Shown: positions 43,555 to 56,744, numbered from the stretch's first letter. The stretch is DNA of 60,000 nucleotides from Polytrichum commune (GCA_950295325.1 OX485804.1:8496001-8556000), one strand, 5' to 3'. A program made the numbers and translations. The notes: generated from the letters alone by a model not told the origin.

Positions 43555-44609
43555 CTATAAGAATAATCACGTCACACATGTGGAGGCTTTCAAGTGTTAT
43601 GTGTTGGGCATGTGTTCCTTGATGTTGTTTGTATTATGTTGTACGTTGGAATGGAATCCCACCCAAATGCAAAAGCATGGTTGTGAATATTGAGCAATGC
43701 AAGTTTTATGGTTGTTCCTTGTAGACTATTCAAAACCCTGAGAGTTTACGTAGAATGTAGGGCCCTTTTGGTGATGTTCTATTTGAACATCCTTGGTCTA
43801 GGGGTTCAATATAATCACTTGAAATTTGTACTACGTTTACTATAGGAAACCAATCTCAAGGAAGAAACAATGGAGGAATTTAGTAACAAATATATGAAGG
43901 AGAAACAAGGAGTATGTGCCTTCATGCATTGTGCATTGGTAATAGAAACACTAGACAATAAATTGGAAGGCACATGTTCCTTGTAACTTGAGAAGTGGCC
44001 TTCTTGGTTTGGATGTTTGGTTCCTTCCTTAGATTGGAGGGGAACAAACACTACCAATGTAAGAACTCTCAAAAATGTAATGGCCTTGACCATGACTTGT
44101 TTACACTTGCTCAAGAGAGCTTGAAGATTAGTCAAGGTGTCATGAGTTGGAACATTGGAGTAAATCTCGTGGAATCCAAGCATCACAATCCCAAGAAAGA
44201 CAAGTTCGAGCTCTCTCATTCAAACTCTTGTGTTAAGGAGATCTAAAAGTTTGATGAAATATAAAGCGCAACAAGGAGAAAATGACACAAGGTATGCTCC
44301 CCTTGGGTTAACTCTTAAAAGTTTTGGGAGCCCGATCTAGACCTCTCCTGCATACATTAATTTGGAATTTTGGAACATGACAGTACATTGTGGTGTGACT
44401 TTTTGGTAGAGAGTGATAGCTTGTTATCATGGAAGGTTACAACTCTTGCCACCCACACAAAGTGATTCAAAAAGAATTTGATGGAGTTTTCATATCTATG
44501 ATATAAAGAAAGAATAGACAATCAATATGAAATTGTTAAAAACGTTTATGGGTTATGTTACTGACTCGTTTTTATAGCACTTCACTCCAACTTGCTTTTG
44601 CCATTGCAC

Positions 44610-45240
44610 CATCCTATGAAGAGTATGAACTGACCGCTATTTACATATGAATAGCTTGAGTTTGATAAATAACCAGTTACAGTACAAGATTGTAGAACAT
44701 TACGGATTATTTAAACGAATTTAGAGGATAGGCCTCAAATTGATGTACGAAAACCCACAGATATCAACATCTAACCGATGGGACTCGGAGACACTAACAT
44801 CTTGACCGATTATACCAAAGAATCGCCGGGACCCTGACAGCAACACCCAACACTTTCTAACTACAAGTTTGCATCTAATACATAAGAAGTTCAGTGCATT
44901 TCTATCACAATCACAACACAAGTATTGGGATTTCCAGCCTCTGCCTTGATTGATGCATTTGCACATCGATTGCGGTTCTAGGCCTCTGGAAGCAGCCGGG
45001 GCCCTTTCTATGCTAGGGTTTAGGGATTCCTTCAAAAGTACGAAAATCATTTTTAGTACTACACAGGTCAGTGATTTCAGCAAATATATCAGTGAAATCA
45101 CTGAGAGGTGGTTCTGAGAATGGATGTTTGTAAACGACCATTGTGTGTGATTAAAAGTTTTGGGTGTGAAGCCCTTGTCTTGTTCTACCATTTTTTCTTT
45201 CCTTCTAATTAATCCACAACATTGGATTTTGAGAGTGTAC
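44610..45240 (+). repeat. LTR-like repeat R-LTR, longest copy
   Basis: The first 220 bp match 3370-3596 and, inverted, 4527-4745. The last 130 bp match 8905-9077 (gaggtggttctgagaatg.., ttgggtgtgaagcccttgtc). This copy thus links the two sets into one element, probably a Copia-type LTR. No flanking duplication or internal coding region was found. Confidence 0.6.
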
Positions 45241-46870
45241 CACTGATTGTCTGGGCTCCGTGAACAAAGTGGATGCAGTAGAATCAGTGTTTGTTAAGAA
45301 CCATTCTCTGTGTTATGGCCAAGCAGTGCAGTATTTGATTAATGAGGCAAAGTTCCTGTGATATCTTTGTTGAATAGTCTTGGCATTTTGCATGGAAATA
45401 TATCTCAATGGGATTCACCGAATGTGAATCTCTTTGCCGAGTCCAAGCAATGCATGTGCTTATTAGTTGTTAAGAGTCATAAACTTAGTGAAGAATTCAG
45501 TGTGTGAATCCCTATATCACGACCATAGTCTGGGTGGAGCAAATCCCTTTGGTTAAGCTAACTGATGGATGTGGAAACGGGCTGTAAATGAACCAATACA
45601 CTTTGGGTTGCGCAGACGAAAACCTCACTCCCCCTCACATGGGATCATAGTGTATATTGTGGAAAGATTTTTATCTTCTCTCTTCATTGTTCATAATCAA
45701 TTGTTTACAACCATATCCTGTAAGAAGTTGAGGACATGAAGTCTTGTTGTTTGTAAGTACATGTTTGAACCATTGTACAAAAGTGGCATAACAATATTTG
45801 TGAGTGATCAACTAGTTCTCTGTCAATGGTACCCCAAATGCAAGTATAAGGTGAGGTAACTGTAGACCTATAATCAAAAGTCAGGATATGGATACTAGAC
45901 AACTATTGGACTCACAAGACTATGGCCTATTGGACACGACTATGGATTTGCATTGAGATTTAGGTGACCTAGCTGATGATCGCTAAAACCTGATACATAA
46001 GACACTTAGAACCCTGTAACTAGACTACAACCTTTTGTGAATTTATATCTCTAGGGAGAGACTCCGCAATTGAGTGACCCTGGTAATCCCCAGTTTCATC
46101 TTTTAATACCTTTTAATTCATATCAACCAAGGTCTTACCTAAGTTTAGTGCTTCAATTTCATTCCCAAGTAATTATGACCTACCAATTAACCTACTAATG
46201 ACACTTAGAGTTTCATGTGACACTTATTTAGTTTTCCTTGTGCAGTGTTGTTAATTGGAACACAATCCAAAAACCTATCTACAGGTTCGTTTACACGATT
46301 ACTTTAGGGTCCTTGACGAAAGAACTTCAAAATGATGTGACTTGATTGGCCAAAAGAATTATTTTAGATCCAACGATTGAAAGTGTGAAACATCGAAGTG
46401 GTTTGGAGCCCAAATGTGTTGGAATTGCACCCTAACCCTAAGACTCTGGAATTTCTGGTCACGTTCAAGGACTTGGATACAATTGTAGTGCAAAATCGTA
46501 CAAACATAATGGACTGGAGCTTGAGCGATGTGTAGGAGGAAGGGCGAGTGGAGAATTGGAGTGGGCCATTTGAATGGCAAGTACTAAGGGAGGGGAGCAT
46601 TGCAAATTTAAGAGCTTTCATTGTGAAGCCGGGCACTCCTTGGGTCAACACAAGCAACGCCGCTTCACGAGGAATCTTGAGAGGTTGCAGCTCATGAACA
46701 AGAAGACCATGTTATCGTTTCAAACAACGTCTGTGATTGTTATGAGTGGAAGGATTGTATAGATCAACATATAGCTCACAACTCGTTCGACTTATAGACT
46801 ATATTGTTTCTTGCATTTAGTGCCCGTTACTAATGGGACTCACTTGATGCAATCACTTGTTGATATGGAT
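45241..46870. other. No recognised gene
   Basis: No coding family or clear repeat structure. Small frames near 46360-46760 overlap on both strands and look like chance. Confidence 0.5.
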
Positions 46871-46875
46871 GTCTT

Positions 46876-47470
46876 CTAAGGGGTGGACTCTTCATTGGAA
46901 ACCTAAATGATGTGTTTGGGTGATTATGAAATAAAACCCCTTATATACGGGATATTTATGGAGAAAAATAAATGTATATGTAATGACAATAGGCTAGAAA
47001 ATGGAGTCATGTCTTTACCCCCAATCTTTTCATTTTAATGTGATAAATGCCTACACTATGTACGCAAAATAAAAACCATGAAACAAATGGGCCTTTATTA
47101 CATATATAATTTTCTTTCACTATCCAACCAGAAAGACACTGAACATTTTTTTAACCTATATTATGTCACTTATAATAATAAGACCCTAAAATACATGTCA
47201 TTTGATGAAATAAGGTAAATTGGATGAAACTACCACTTTTAATGTCTAGTTCCCTCTAAACCACAAGGGCCCCTTTTGTGCATCTACCTTTAGTCTCAAA
47301 TTCTTAATAGCCTTCTTAAATGTACACACTAGAGTGAAGCAATAACTCTCCCTTATATTTATATATATATATATATATATACACACTATGTATGCTAATG
47401 CCTCAAATAATCCCCCTTTCCGCAAAAACATTAGTTTCCACATAGTATCAAGAATCCACCCCCGGGGGGA
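46876..47470. mobile_element. MITE family R4, copy 1
   Basis: The ends are aaggggtggactcttc (left) and tcaagaatccaccccc (right), inverted with a few mismatches. The interior matches 50008-50575 throughout (aaacctaaatga(t/c)gtg, aatgtacacacta, ctatgtatgcta(a/g)tgcctcaa). A (TA)n run lies near 47358-47380. It is non-coding. Confidence 0.7.
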
Positions 47471-48334
47471 TTTCTTTTTGTACAAGATGAGGCTAAATGC
47501 GTAGCTTGAAAACAACTGAAGATGATAAGTATCTCTTGAGAAACGTCTACATATCCAAAAAGCATTATGACACCGTGCAACTTCAAATACAAATTATAAA
47601 TAAAGAAATAAAACCGATACAAGTGGATGTTCACATGATGCTCATAAATCTAATTACTTCAATCGCACACAACAATCATTCATACTTGTATGATATTGAA
47701 CATAATCAACTTTTGGTCTTCACACTTCTCAAGTTATGTCCACAACATTCACATTGCCATGATGACCATAGTTCCACCATGCCACCTACAACACAAGCTT
47801 GTACATCTGCAACAAATTAACTACATGATCTCACATGGTGGACCATTTGTATTTCCAAAAGCGCCAAATGCACTCCCTAGGTATACACCTATCCCACATT
47901 CATGGAATGATCGAAGGAGGTAAGTAGTAAGCCATATGCACGTACTTCTCTGAATGACTTCCAAGCATGCACACCTTTTGAAGCCGTCTCCTTTACGTGG
48001 TACCCCGGATGAAGGCCGTGGACAAGTTCACTAGGCTCCAAGTCTTGCCCACAACGATGCCATCCCCTTGTGCCCTAGGAGTACATATCATGCATCGCCG
48101 TGGCACTCATCTTGCTTGTCCATCGAAGCACCGCTCACGTAATGTAAAGGGGAAACGGATCATGGTGGTGACCAATTTAGTGTTCATCCAAAAGTGTCAT
48201 GATATGAGCCAAAACACCGCCAACCTACACCTAAAGAAGTTGGCACGTCCGCAAGACCTCAAACCTCAAGTGGATTCTTCTTCTACCGCAACGTGAATGG
48301 CCACATGGACATCCTTCTCACGGCTTCCCAAGTG

Positions 48335-48343
48335 TATATAAAG
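48335..48343 (+). promoter_or_regulatory. TATA box of secreted-protein gene copy C
   Basis: tatataaag about 150 bp upstream of the ATG, in the same context as the other two copies and with native upstream sequence intact. Confidence 0.75.
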
Positions 48344-48490
48344 AAGCCTTCTAATCCTTTAATATCACGATCCATTTGTGGCTAGCACCAAGGTCTCCTT
48401 GATCGAGCTCATATCCGCCTCCATACTTTGAGCTTTCTAGACCTTGGCTAGCTCCACCTGTAGAACGACAAGTTTCTTGTTTTAGTCACA

Positions 48491-48886
48491 ATGGTGTCTG
48501 TTGCGAAGCCCGCTCTTGTGTTCATGCTCATGTTGGCCACTGCGATGGTGGCCCACGCCGGGGTGTTGTGTAAGAACGAATGCCCGGTGCCTATCATTGT
48601 GAATGGCATTAACATCACCGCGGGCGTTGAGGTGGAGATCGAACTCCTTTTGGACGTTGCCCTCAACCTCGTCATAGAAGTGTTGGATGTAACCGGGAAA
48701 TTGGTTACCGGCTCCTACTATTGCCCATCGGAGGTGACAGCGTTGGCGCTTGTGGAAGTTGAAGTGGGCATTCAAGTGGTGGTCACAGGAGTCACTACCC
48801 TTCTCTCGGGGTTGTTGGGTACGGTGGTGGGGTTGTTGGACCAGATTTTGGGCCTCGCCCTTGGAACACTCTTGGTTGCGCTTTGA
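48491..48886 (+). CDS. Small secreted Val/Leu-rich protein, copy C
   Basis: 131 residues. Residues 1-111 equal copy B, but the last 20 differ at seven positions (ending ALGTLLVAL instead of VLGILTVSV). Signal peptide, three Cys and the sequon are kept. All changes in the tail preserve a hydrophobic, Leu/Gly/Val-rich character. Its promoter region is uninterrupted. Function is unknown. Confidence 0.8.
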   Translation: MVSVAKPALVFMLMLATAMVAHAGVLCKNECPVPIIVNGINITAGVEVEIELLLDVALNLVIEVLDVTGKLVTGSYYCPSEVTALALVEVEVGIQVVVTGVTTLLSGLLGTVVGLLDQILGLALGTLLVAL

Positions 48887-49423
48887 ATGAATTGCGATGA
48901 TGATAGGTTTGTTTGGAGATACCCTACATCTTTGTGAACAACTAATGTATATGTCTACACAAATTCAAAACAATCTATCCTAGATGGAAAAGTCTAGGGA
49001 GGGTATGTCCCCAACAACACTTCGTAAGTACAATGAATTGTCCCACTAGCTAGGGCCACAATCACGTTCCCAAATTGATCCGCACCAAATCTTATGGTCT
49101 AAAATGAATGTGAGTCACATTGATTAGTTGTTTGGAAAATTGATGCATGTGGCTACATTACTTATGCTTTATGTTCTGCTTGAACAAATATGCAACGTGA
49201 TGGTTGTAAGGCTCTAGGAGAAATCAGGGGAAGAAAGGGAGTCTTTGCCCCATAATTGTGCCACCCTAACTAGATACTTAGTTATTGGTTATTTTCACTT
49301 CCGTTGATTATTTTCAAATTTGGATATTTTCAATGTGGGATGCGGTGTCCATGCAAGGACATTATCCCAAATTTCAATGTTTGTCAATTGACATTTTGTA
49401 AGTTTGTTGTGTTTTATTCACAG

Positions 49424-49564
49424 GCATCGGTGACTCCAAATCATGGACCCATGAATGCCCACAAGGAGTTCTACACGTGCTATCAAGGGTTGAGTCATGA
49501 CGACTTGGACATGTTCAGCGATATGCTACCACTTATATATTGCATAGCAATTATATATTCCTAA
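49424..49564 (+). CDS. Exon-like segment conserved in units A-C (copy C)
   Basis: Third copy of the 47-codon segment, after attcacag|gca. Changes relative to B are R to H, D to E, V to I and N to I. The frame and stop are kept. Confidence 0.35.
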   Translation, partial: ASVTPNHGPMNAHKEFYTCYQGLSHDDLDMFSDMLPLIYCIAIIYS

Positions 49565-50007
49565 TGTGATGTAATCGTATTAGTTACATCTTTAGAACTG
49601 CAAAGCTATCCATAAGTACACTCCAAATGCCATGTGACTTCCAACTTGAAGAGGAGAAGAGAAAACTTACGATACTCCTAGTGAGTCGTGCACATGATGG
49701 GATGCATAGAAACAATAGGGTACGAGGTTTTAGTGTTGCAATTGTCAATTTGAGGTGCAAAGTTGGCAATGTTGTATGACAATGGGATTGTGATGTTGTC
49801 GTAGATCCTTTTTCTATAAGAATAATCACATCACACACGTGGAGGCTTTCAAATGTTATGTGTTGGGCATATGTTCCTTGATGTTGTTTGTATTATGTTG
49901 CACGTTGGAATGGAATCCCACCCGAACGCAAATGCATGGTTGGGAATATTGAGCAATGCAAGATTTTTGTTGATTCGTTATAGATTATTCAAATACCATT
50001 CAATATA

Positions 50008-50575
50008 AAAAGCCTAGGTGGTGGACTCTTCTTTGAAAACCTAAATGACGTGCGCTAGTGAGTACAAAATAAAATCACCTATATACGAGAAATTTATAGA
50101 GAAAAGTATATGTACATGTACTTATGGTAGGGTAGATGATGGTCTCATGTATTTTTGTGAAGCTTTCTAGTTAGTGTGAAGATTGCCTCTAGTACGCACA
50201 CAAAATATAAGTTAGTACTAGTCTTTTACATATACAATCCACCTACACCTCCAATGAGATCCATTGGAGCATTCGTCATCCATAGGATGTAACTCATAAT
50301 TCTTTGACCCTAGAACACACCTCATTTAAATAAAGGAAACATGAATTGGATGAATCTAGTACCTCCATTGTCAAAACCAATTCTACCCCTAGGGTGCTCA
50401 TTTGTACATCCACCTTCACTTGTACATAATTAAAAAAAATTAAATGTACACACTATTGTAAAACAATACCTCTTCCTTATGTATACTATGTATGCTAGTG
50501 CCTCAAGCAGTACCCCTTTTGACACTCAAGTTAGTTTGTAAGTGGTTTGAAGAGTCCACCCCTTGGGATGAGAGG
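50008..50575. mobile_element. MITE family R4, copy 2 (inside unit C)
   Basis: Left end aggtggtggactcttc and right end gaagagtccacccctt are inverted. Units A and B lack it at the corresponding point, so it inserted after the segment was duplicated. Its interior aligns with 46876-47470. Confidence 0.72.
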
Positions 50576-51533
50576 CTTACAATGGAAATATAGGAATTTA
50601 GGTAGAACATGGGGCCCTTTTGGTGTGTGGGTGTTTGGTGACGTTGTTCTATTTGAACATCCTTGGTCTAGGGAGTCATGCAATTCATTCAATTCAATTT
50701 TATTTATATTAGGTTGGCTATAGGAAGCCAATCACGAAGAAGAATTAAAGGAAAAAAGAAGAAGCAAATATGTGGAGGACTAGCAAGGATTTCATATGTC
50801 TTACAATATTGTGCATTGAAAATAAATGACTGGACAATAAATTGGAAGGCACATACTCCTTGTAGCTTGAAGAGTGGCATACCTAATTTGCAATGTTTCT
50901 AACTATATATCTTTCTATTTGCCCCCCTTGGGTGCACCCTTAAACTCTTATGGAGCCTAGTTTGAGCCTCTCGTACATATATTATTTTGAAAATTGAAAT
51001 ATGATTATGCATGGTGATGTTAGTATTGGGTAGAGATTGATAACTTATTGTTGAAAAAGGTTACACTTGACACCCACACAATGTGTTTTGATGAAGATTT
51101 CATACGGATCTTCTAGTATAAAGAGAGAATACACAAATTGTTCAAAATGTTTAGGGGTTAAATTACTCTTTTTCATGCCTTAACTCGAGCTTGCATTGAC
51201 CACCGTACCATCGCTCAACACTTTCTAAGTTTGCATATGATAAGCAAGCCTAACTTTGTATTTATATTTATCATACACTTAGATTTGAGTGGTGGGTGAA
51301 TAGGTGCATTTTTAAGAGCAGACACCATAAAGACTCAAGTTTTGAAGAGATCAGATTATGTGTTCAAGTTTTTAGACAAATTTTACCCATTATAGACTCT
51401 ATAGTCAACACAGTTGGTGGGGGTGGGGGTAGTGACCTTCTTATAGCTTACTGTCTGTAGACTCTAATAATCCATACCAATTTGAGATTATCTTCAAACA
51501 CATTTACAAACGCGTGCGCACACACACACAAAT

Positions 51534-51534
<1 letters not shown>

Positions 51535-51572
<38 letters not shown>
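51535..51572. repeat. (GATA)n microsatellite
   Basis: About nine uninterrupted gata units, preceded by a short (CA)n run at 51519-51530. Confidence 0.97.
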
Positions 51573-51659
51573 TAAACCTCGCATATCCCATAGGTATATG
51601 GTAGCCATGGACCATTGAATTCTGCAAGTCCACAGGCTCGGGGATTTGCAGCATCTACA

Positions 51660-53260
51660 TAAGTTCATATTGTAATGAATTTTGGGTGAGTATTGGGTGG
51701 GTGGGATGGTGTTTGTTTTAGAGGATAGTTTGCAAGTTGGCAAGCAAGCCCTCTTGTCCCCTCTTCACTAATTTCAAGAAGAAGAAAAAGAAGCATGTGC
51801 ACATGATGAGCTCGAATTGCTATTTCTCATAATTATTGAGGTGTAATGGAAGAGTGGTGTATATGATGTGGCTTTGGATCCTTGATCATAAATTTGACAA
51901 TAAATTAAAATTTCTTTTTAACTTATATTATTGATTTTTATTGACAATCCACCCAGCTTGTCATATTGTCCATATCTTCGGATTTCTATTGAATTTCTAA
52001 TTTTTATCTTTTTTTTGTGCATATATTTTCTTCCACAAAATCAAGATCTTTATTGTGGCAATCTAAACATTTAAATTAAGATCATTTCATTATAATAACA
52101 AACTTGAATTTTTAATAATATCATGTGAAGTATTATTTTATGAAATTGTAGAATCACAATCCACTCGGTTGATACATTAACTATAGGTCTACATTGAGAG
52201 CATGTGTTAGAATCAATACCCTAACCATAAGCCCACCGTTTCATACCCTAACCTAATTTTCATAATACAGTTGCTTTCTACTCTAGTATAAAGTGTAACA
52301 TTGATACCTCAACCTCTCGGGGCAATCACAACCCCTTACGTTCATAACCATGTGCGATAATGAGGTATTTAATGGGGGGATATTTATGCACCTCTCAATT
52401 ATTTTTCCCTCCCTATTTGTAGATTGAAGGCTAATTTTTGGGAATTTGTTTTTTATAGATTGTACAAGTACCAAATAGTGGATGGAATACTCTAGCATTG
52501 CGAAACCGACTATGTGAGCAACAAACATTCCATATCATTCAAATTGTCATTCATTTGGTTTCAATTAGTCATACCAATGCTAAACCATACAAAGTACCAT
52601 TCAAAACATAACCAATAACACTTGGATATTAGTTAAAGGGTTACCAATAAACATGAAGATAACAAAATATACAAGCTGAAATAGACAAGTGTAAACACAC
52701 ATAGAACAAAACAAAAAATACAATCAATTATGACAAGACATAAAATGTTGCACAACTACCTACTTCAAAAAAACCAAGGTTGCATTCAATACAAGAAAGC
52801 TAAATACGAAACATTACAAACAATTACTTTAATTGTGTTCACAAACACATTCAACTATAATCCCATTCTAACCTTGTAACAAACATTTATAATGTGAAGG
52901 GTTAGAATGCAACTATATATGCACCCTCCAATACTATTAAGATACATGTTCAACATCCTCTACAAAGTCATGATAAGACTAATAAATTATGAGAGGTTTA
53001 GCACCAATGACGACGAATATCTCAAACTAGCTAATGACATGAGGGGGGCAACCTTTGAAGTCTCCAACCACTCCACCTTGTCTTCCTCTAAGGCAAAGCA
53101 CAATCCTCTAAGTCTATCACGGTGAGGTTGCCAAATGTTGGACTGAGTACATGCAAAGCAAAATTGCATTCTCTGTTGGATTATGAGAGGGAGTCCAAGG
53201 TCCCTAGTTCAACCAAGATAATCGAAAAAATAATCTATTGATCGATGGATTGACATGAAA
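51660..53260. other. AT-rich region, no recognised gene
   Basis: No family or splice pattern is visible. Overlapping small frames near 52907-53169 on both strands are not supported. Confidence 0.5.
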
Positions 53261-53264
53261 TGCT

Positions 53265-53430
53265 TCAAGCAAGGCATGTATTGTTTATTCTCACTTGATG
53301 ATCATTTGCTCCGGATACGATTAACAACAAGGTGGGATAGAACGATGCCCAGTTGACACCCATGTCGTGGTCTTGAAGCACGTACTTCACAACGTACAAA
53401 ATCCTCTCCTCCAGAAAGATCGGTGTTCAT
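53265..53430 (-). CDS. Possible terminal exon, unknown protein
   Basis: On the minus strand, a tacatgtag acceptor-like site is followed by a frame reading [20 protein letters not shown], then [19 protein letters not shown] and a stop. Codon content looks like protein, but I recognise no family and found no partner exon. It may be a gene remnant. Confidence 0.25.
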
Positions 53431-53888
53431 CTACATGAGGCAAAACAAATCTTCAGTTGTTTCCAATAAATCATTACTTCTATTGTGAATGAAGAATGCG
53501 AAGCTTAACATGGAACTATAGACATTTGTGAAATCGTTGAGGTCAAATATGAAAAACCTTTGACATCTATGAAAACACCAAGGTCAAATATGAAAATGTG
53601 GTGACAACTGCAGTGATTACACCAAAAATTGAAGCATTCCCAAATGTCGATAGGTAGCAAACGCTTGCCCTAAAGCACTACATAACAATACCAAATACCA
53701 AAACTTAAACTTCAGAAACAAACAAGGGCTACCATTACTGACGAGAAATTTCAAAAATTCACACTATCGTTGGGATCTTGTCCCCGATGGAAAACCTTCA
53801 AAATCTATGAAAATGCCGAGATCAAATATGAGAATGTGGTGACAACTAACATGACTACACCAAAACCTAATGCATTGCACATGCACTC

Positions 53889-53903
53889 GGGGGGGGGGGG
53901 GGG
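53889..53903. repeat. Poly-G run (15 G)
   Basis: Fifteen consecutive G. Such runs are often mis-sized in assemblies, so the exact length is uncertain. Confidence 0.9.
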
Positions 53904-55990
53904 TCACTGGCAATAATCGTAGAAACAACGTGCAATAAAAAAGAACGTCTAATATATCCATTGTAGATCAATTTTGCAAAAAATATAAATATAATATAGG
54001 GGGTCTTAAAATAGTGAAACATGTTTACATGTAAAATACCATCACATATAATGGCCTCTTTTATATAGTCAATACATGTAAAATAGCGTGAAAACAAAGA
54101 CTAGGGGTAGCGGGATAAAAATAGGTGGCTTTTTGTTGAAAAAGCTTGACTGAATGACTTCACAGGCTGGTTGGCTTGAATGTTAAAGTCAAAATAATTG
54201 GTTACTCGGGGTATAAGGAAAAAAATGCAGTATAAGTAAAATAGGGTATTTTTAAATGATTCCCCCATAAATTATAATTAGTGATAGGGTGTATAAAAAT
54301 ACAAGCATTTACCTTTATTTTGAAAAATACCATACCTTATTATCTTTTCTGCAAGGTAAATAGCCCCCCGATAAATAAGTCCTAAGCCGGAAACCTCACC
54401 TCCAAAGTCAAGCAAAGACTACGATTTGCGAAGGGACGCCCCAAACAGGTCCATCGTGTTGATCGAATTGGTTGACAAGTGTGCCACAATTGAATGATGT
54501 TGTTGTGCATGTTGGCTAGGATCACCAATTTGCCCAATAACTCTTCGTCTCGAACTTGGTCAATATTGTGCCATCGATGTGTTCGTGCGTGCCTATACCC
54601 TAAACGACTATTGAGGACTGCTATCACATTCCTTCCCCAAAAAAACCCCACAACATTTCCCTCCATATGAACCCACTTGAATTTTTTTTTAATCCTACTA
54701 CACACCTTTAGGGGGATCCTATGTCTATGACCCTAATTTTTTGTATTGATTACTAAACTGGAGGAATTATCCATCACCATATTTTATATATTATAATCAT
54801 GTAGGAACATATTTCCAATGCTATGGTAGATCTAATGAAATTATAAATTTTATCCTCAACAAATTAAATTGACCCTATTTTTTTTATCTCACGTGGTTTT
54901 CCAAAATTCCGATAGTCACCTCCCCGAGCCCAACCTAGTACTATTATGTGTTCATATCCTAACCTGACATTGTTTTCCACATTATTTATGCTTCACTCAT
55001 AACCACCAGATGAGCTATTAGGTTATATGTCCTTTGTGAAGAAGAAATCATCTATTTATCATCCACCTTGATTTATGATAATAATAATAATAAGTTCTTT
55101 TAAACAACCAATTATTACATACATCATACGCATTTCACACATCATAATGAACAAACAAAACTTGAGGTTGGAGGGTTTAGGGTCACATTGATAGGTCACA
55201 AATATAAATTCAAATAGTTTTTTATTTATGATCTACGATATGCTAAATACTAAACCCTCCAATTTTAATAATATTTTTTAAGAGTATAAATACACTTAGA
55301 CCAACTTGAAAATAAAACAACCCCATAATTTACACCAGTATCAACATCATAATCCTCTTTCATTTGTCCTTTCATGTTGTCTCATCCTACAAATATTTTA
55401 AAATGATGTGTAATATTGTGGGTTTAGGGTTCACTCAGGGTTTTAAATTCTAGAGGAAGTGTTGTTATCTAAATTCCATTCACAATAATTAATTTTTGTA
55501 TATAGATTGGTTTAAATTAGGTGTTTTGTAGTGCATTAATCAAATGTAAAATATGTGTTTAGGGGAATTCTTTTAATTCTTCATATGGTATCATTGATAC
55601 TCCAACATACTAGACATATTAGATATCACTAATTTTGGTTTGACTCTAAGCCCTACATATATTACTCTTGTTTGTCAATTATTTTACGCAATACAATTTG
55701 AACAAATTTCATGGTAGAGAGTTTAGGGTTTAAAACTCCTCATTGTTATATAACTTCAACAGATGTCATGTTTTTCATTGCTCTTCATATTTATTATGTA
55801 TTCTAGGTGTTTTGATTTCTTATTTATTTGTTATTATCTTATTAATCATTGATTGACATTAACCTTAATTTTCAGTTAAAGTGTTAAAGGGCCTACGATT
55901 AAAGTATCAACCAAGGGGTGTGTAAATAGTTGATATCCTTACCTATGGTGAATATTAAGGTAAACTTAAGATGAAGGTGTTAAAGGACGT
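53904..55990. other. AT-rich region, no recognised gene
   Basis: Long AT-rich sequence. A minus-strand frame at 54382-54705 (107 codons) resembles nothing I know. Phrases about a 'tatcaatccaccctaac' type recur loosely, suggesting old repeats. Confidence 0.5.
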
Positions 55991-55996
55991 ACAATT

Positions 55997-56317
55997 CACC
56001 AGTAGAAAACCATGCCAAAAAGAATCGCAACCAAAATCGGCTACAGTTCTTTTGACCAGCTTAATCTGCAATCGCTACACTTATGCATATTATTTTTTGG
56101 TTTAATAACTAAAATTTGAAGGGTTTTTAGTATACCGTTGGCAAGGTCTTGAAAATACCTTTTCAACGGTGTATTACATGCTCCAAAAAAATTTAAATTG
56201 TAGTTGCAAAACAAAAAAAGAAAATTTGTAGTCATTTAGTGACTGTAGATCAGGTTGGTCAAAAGAACCACAGCCGATTTCGGCTGCGGTTTTTTTGGGC
56301 ATAGTTTTCTAGTAGTG
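55997..56317. mobile_element. CACTA (EnSpm)-type MITE
   Basis: The right end reads tagttttctagtagtg, i.e. CACTACTAGAAAACTA on the reverse strand, the classic CACTA terminus; the left end caccagtagaaaacc matches it. Inverted similarity extends about 80 bp inward, through aatcggct..ggttcttttgacca. ATT at 55994-55996 and 56318-56320 is the 3-bp target duplication. The 321-bp interior is non-coding. Confidence 0.88.
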
Positions 56318-56700
56318 ATTAGGATATCAACCCAAAGTGTGTATCACAATCAATACCCTAACATTTGGTAAATTTTACCTTTGATTATAGATCAAGGTGT
56401 TGAAGGACCTAAGCTTAGGATATCAACTAAGAGTGGTTGTACAGTCAATACCCTTAACCTATGGTTATAAATAAATACACATATTATTGGGGGGGTTATT
56501 AATAATATGAGCCCATGTTAGGATATCAAAAGGAAACAAACGACCAAAATTTTCAATCAACATTACTTTGAGTAGTGTTGATGGAAAGATTCACTCACAC
56601 GTGATGGATTTGTCAATAATTAGTTCATGCTTTATTTTGTTTATTGTTGTGTTTGTTTTTTGTAGTATGTCATTTAATAGGTTTCTTGTGTTTTTTTTTT

Positions 56701-56724
56701 GTGTGTGTGTGTGTGTGTGTGTGT
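56701..56724. repeat. (GT)n microsatellite
   Basis: Twelve gt units between T runs. Confidence 0.95.
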
Positions 56725-56744
56725 TTTTTTGGGGTTCATTTTTG

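Larger units (their letters stand above)
39945..44620 (+). repeat. Duplicated segment, unit B
   Basis: Matches unit C (47735-51230) in the same orientation and unit A inverted. Homology with C continues past A's limit, to about 44620 versus 51230, becoming more diverged. Two insertions of 974 and 538 bp with LTR-like ends interrupt it relative to A and C. Confidence 0.9.
47735..51230 (+). repeat. Duplicated segment, unit C
   Basis: Matches unit B in the same orientation and A inverted. Compared with both, it contains an extra insertion of an R4 MITE at about 50008-50575. Homology to B resumes after it and fades near 51230. Confidence 0.88.

Noticed and set aside
43815-44219. 134-codon minus-strand ORF at the end of unit B
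   Set aside because: Not conserved in unit C and no family resemblance.
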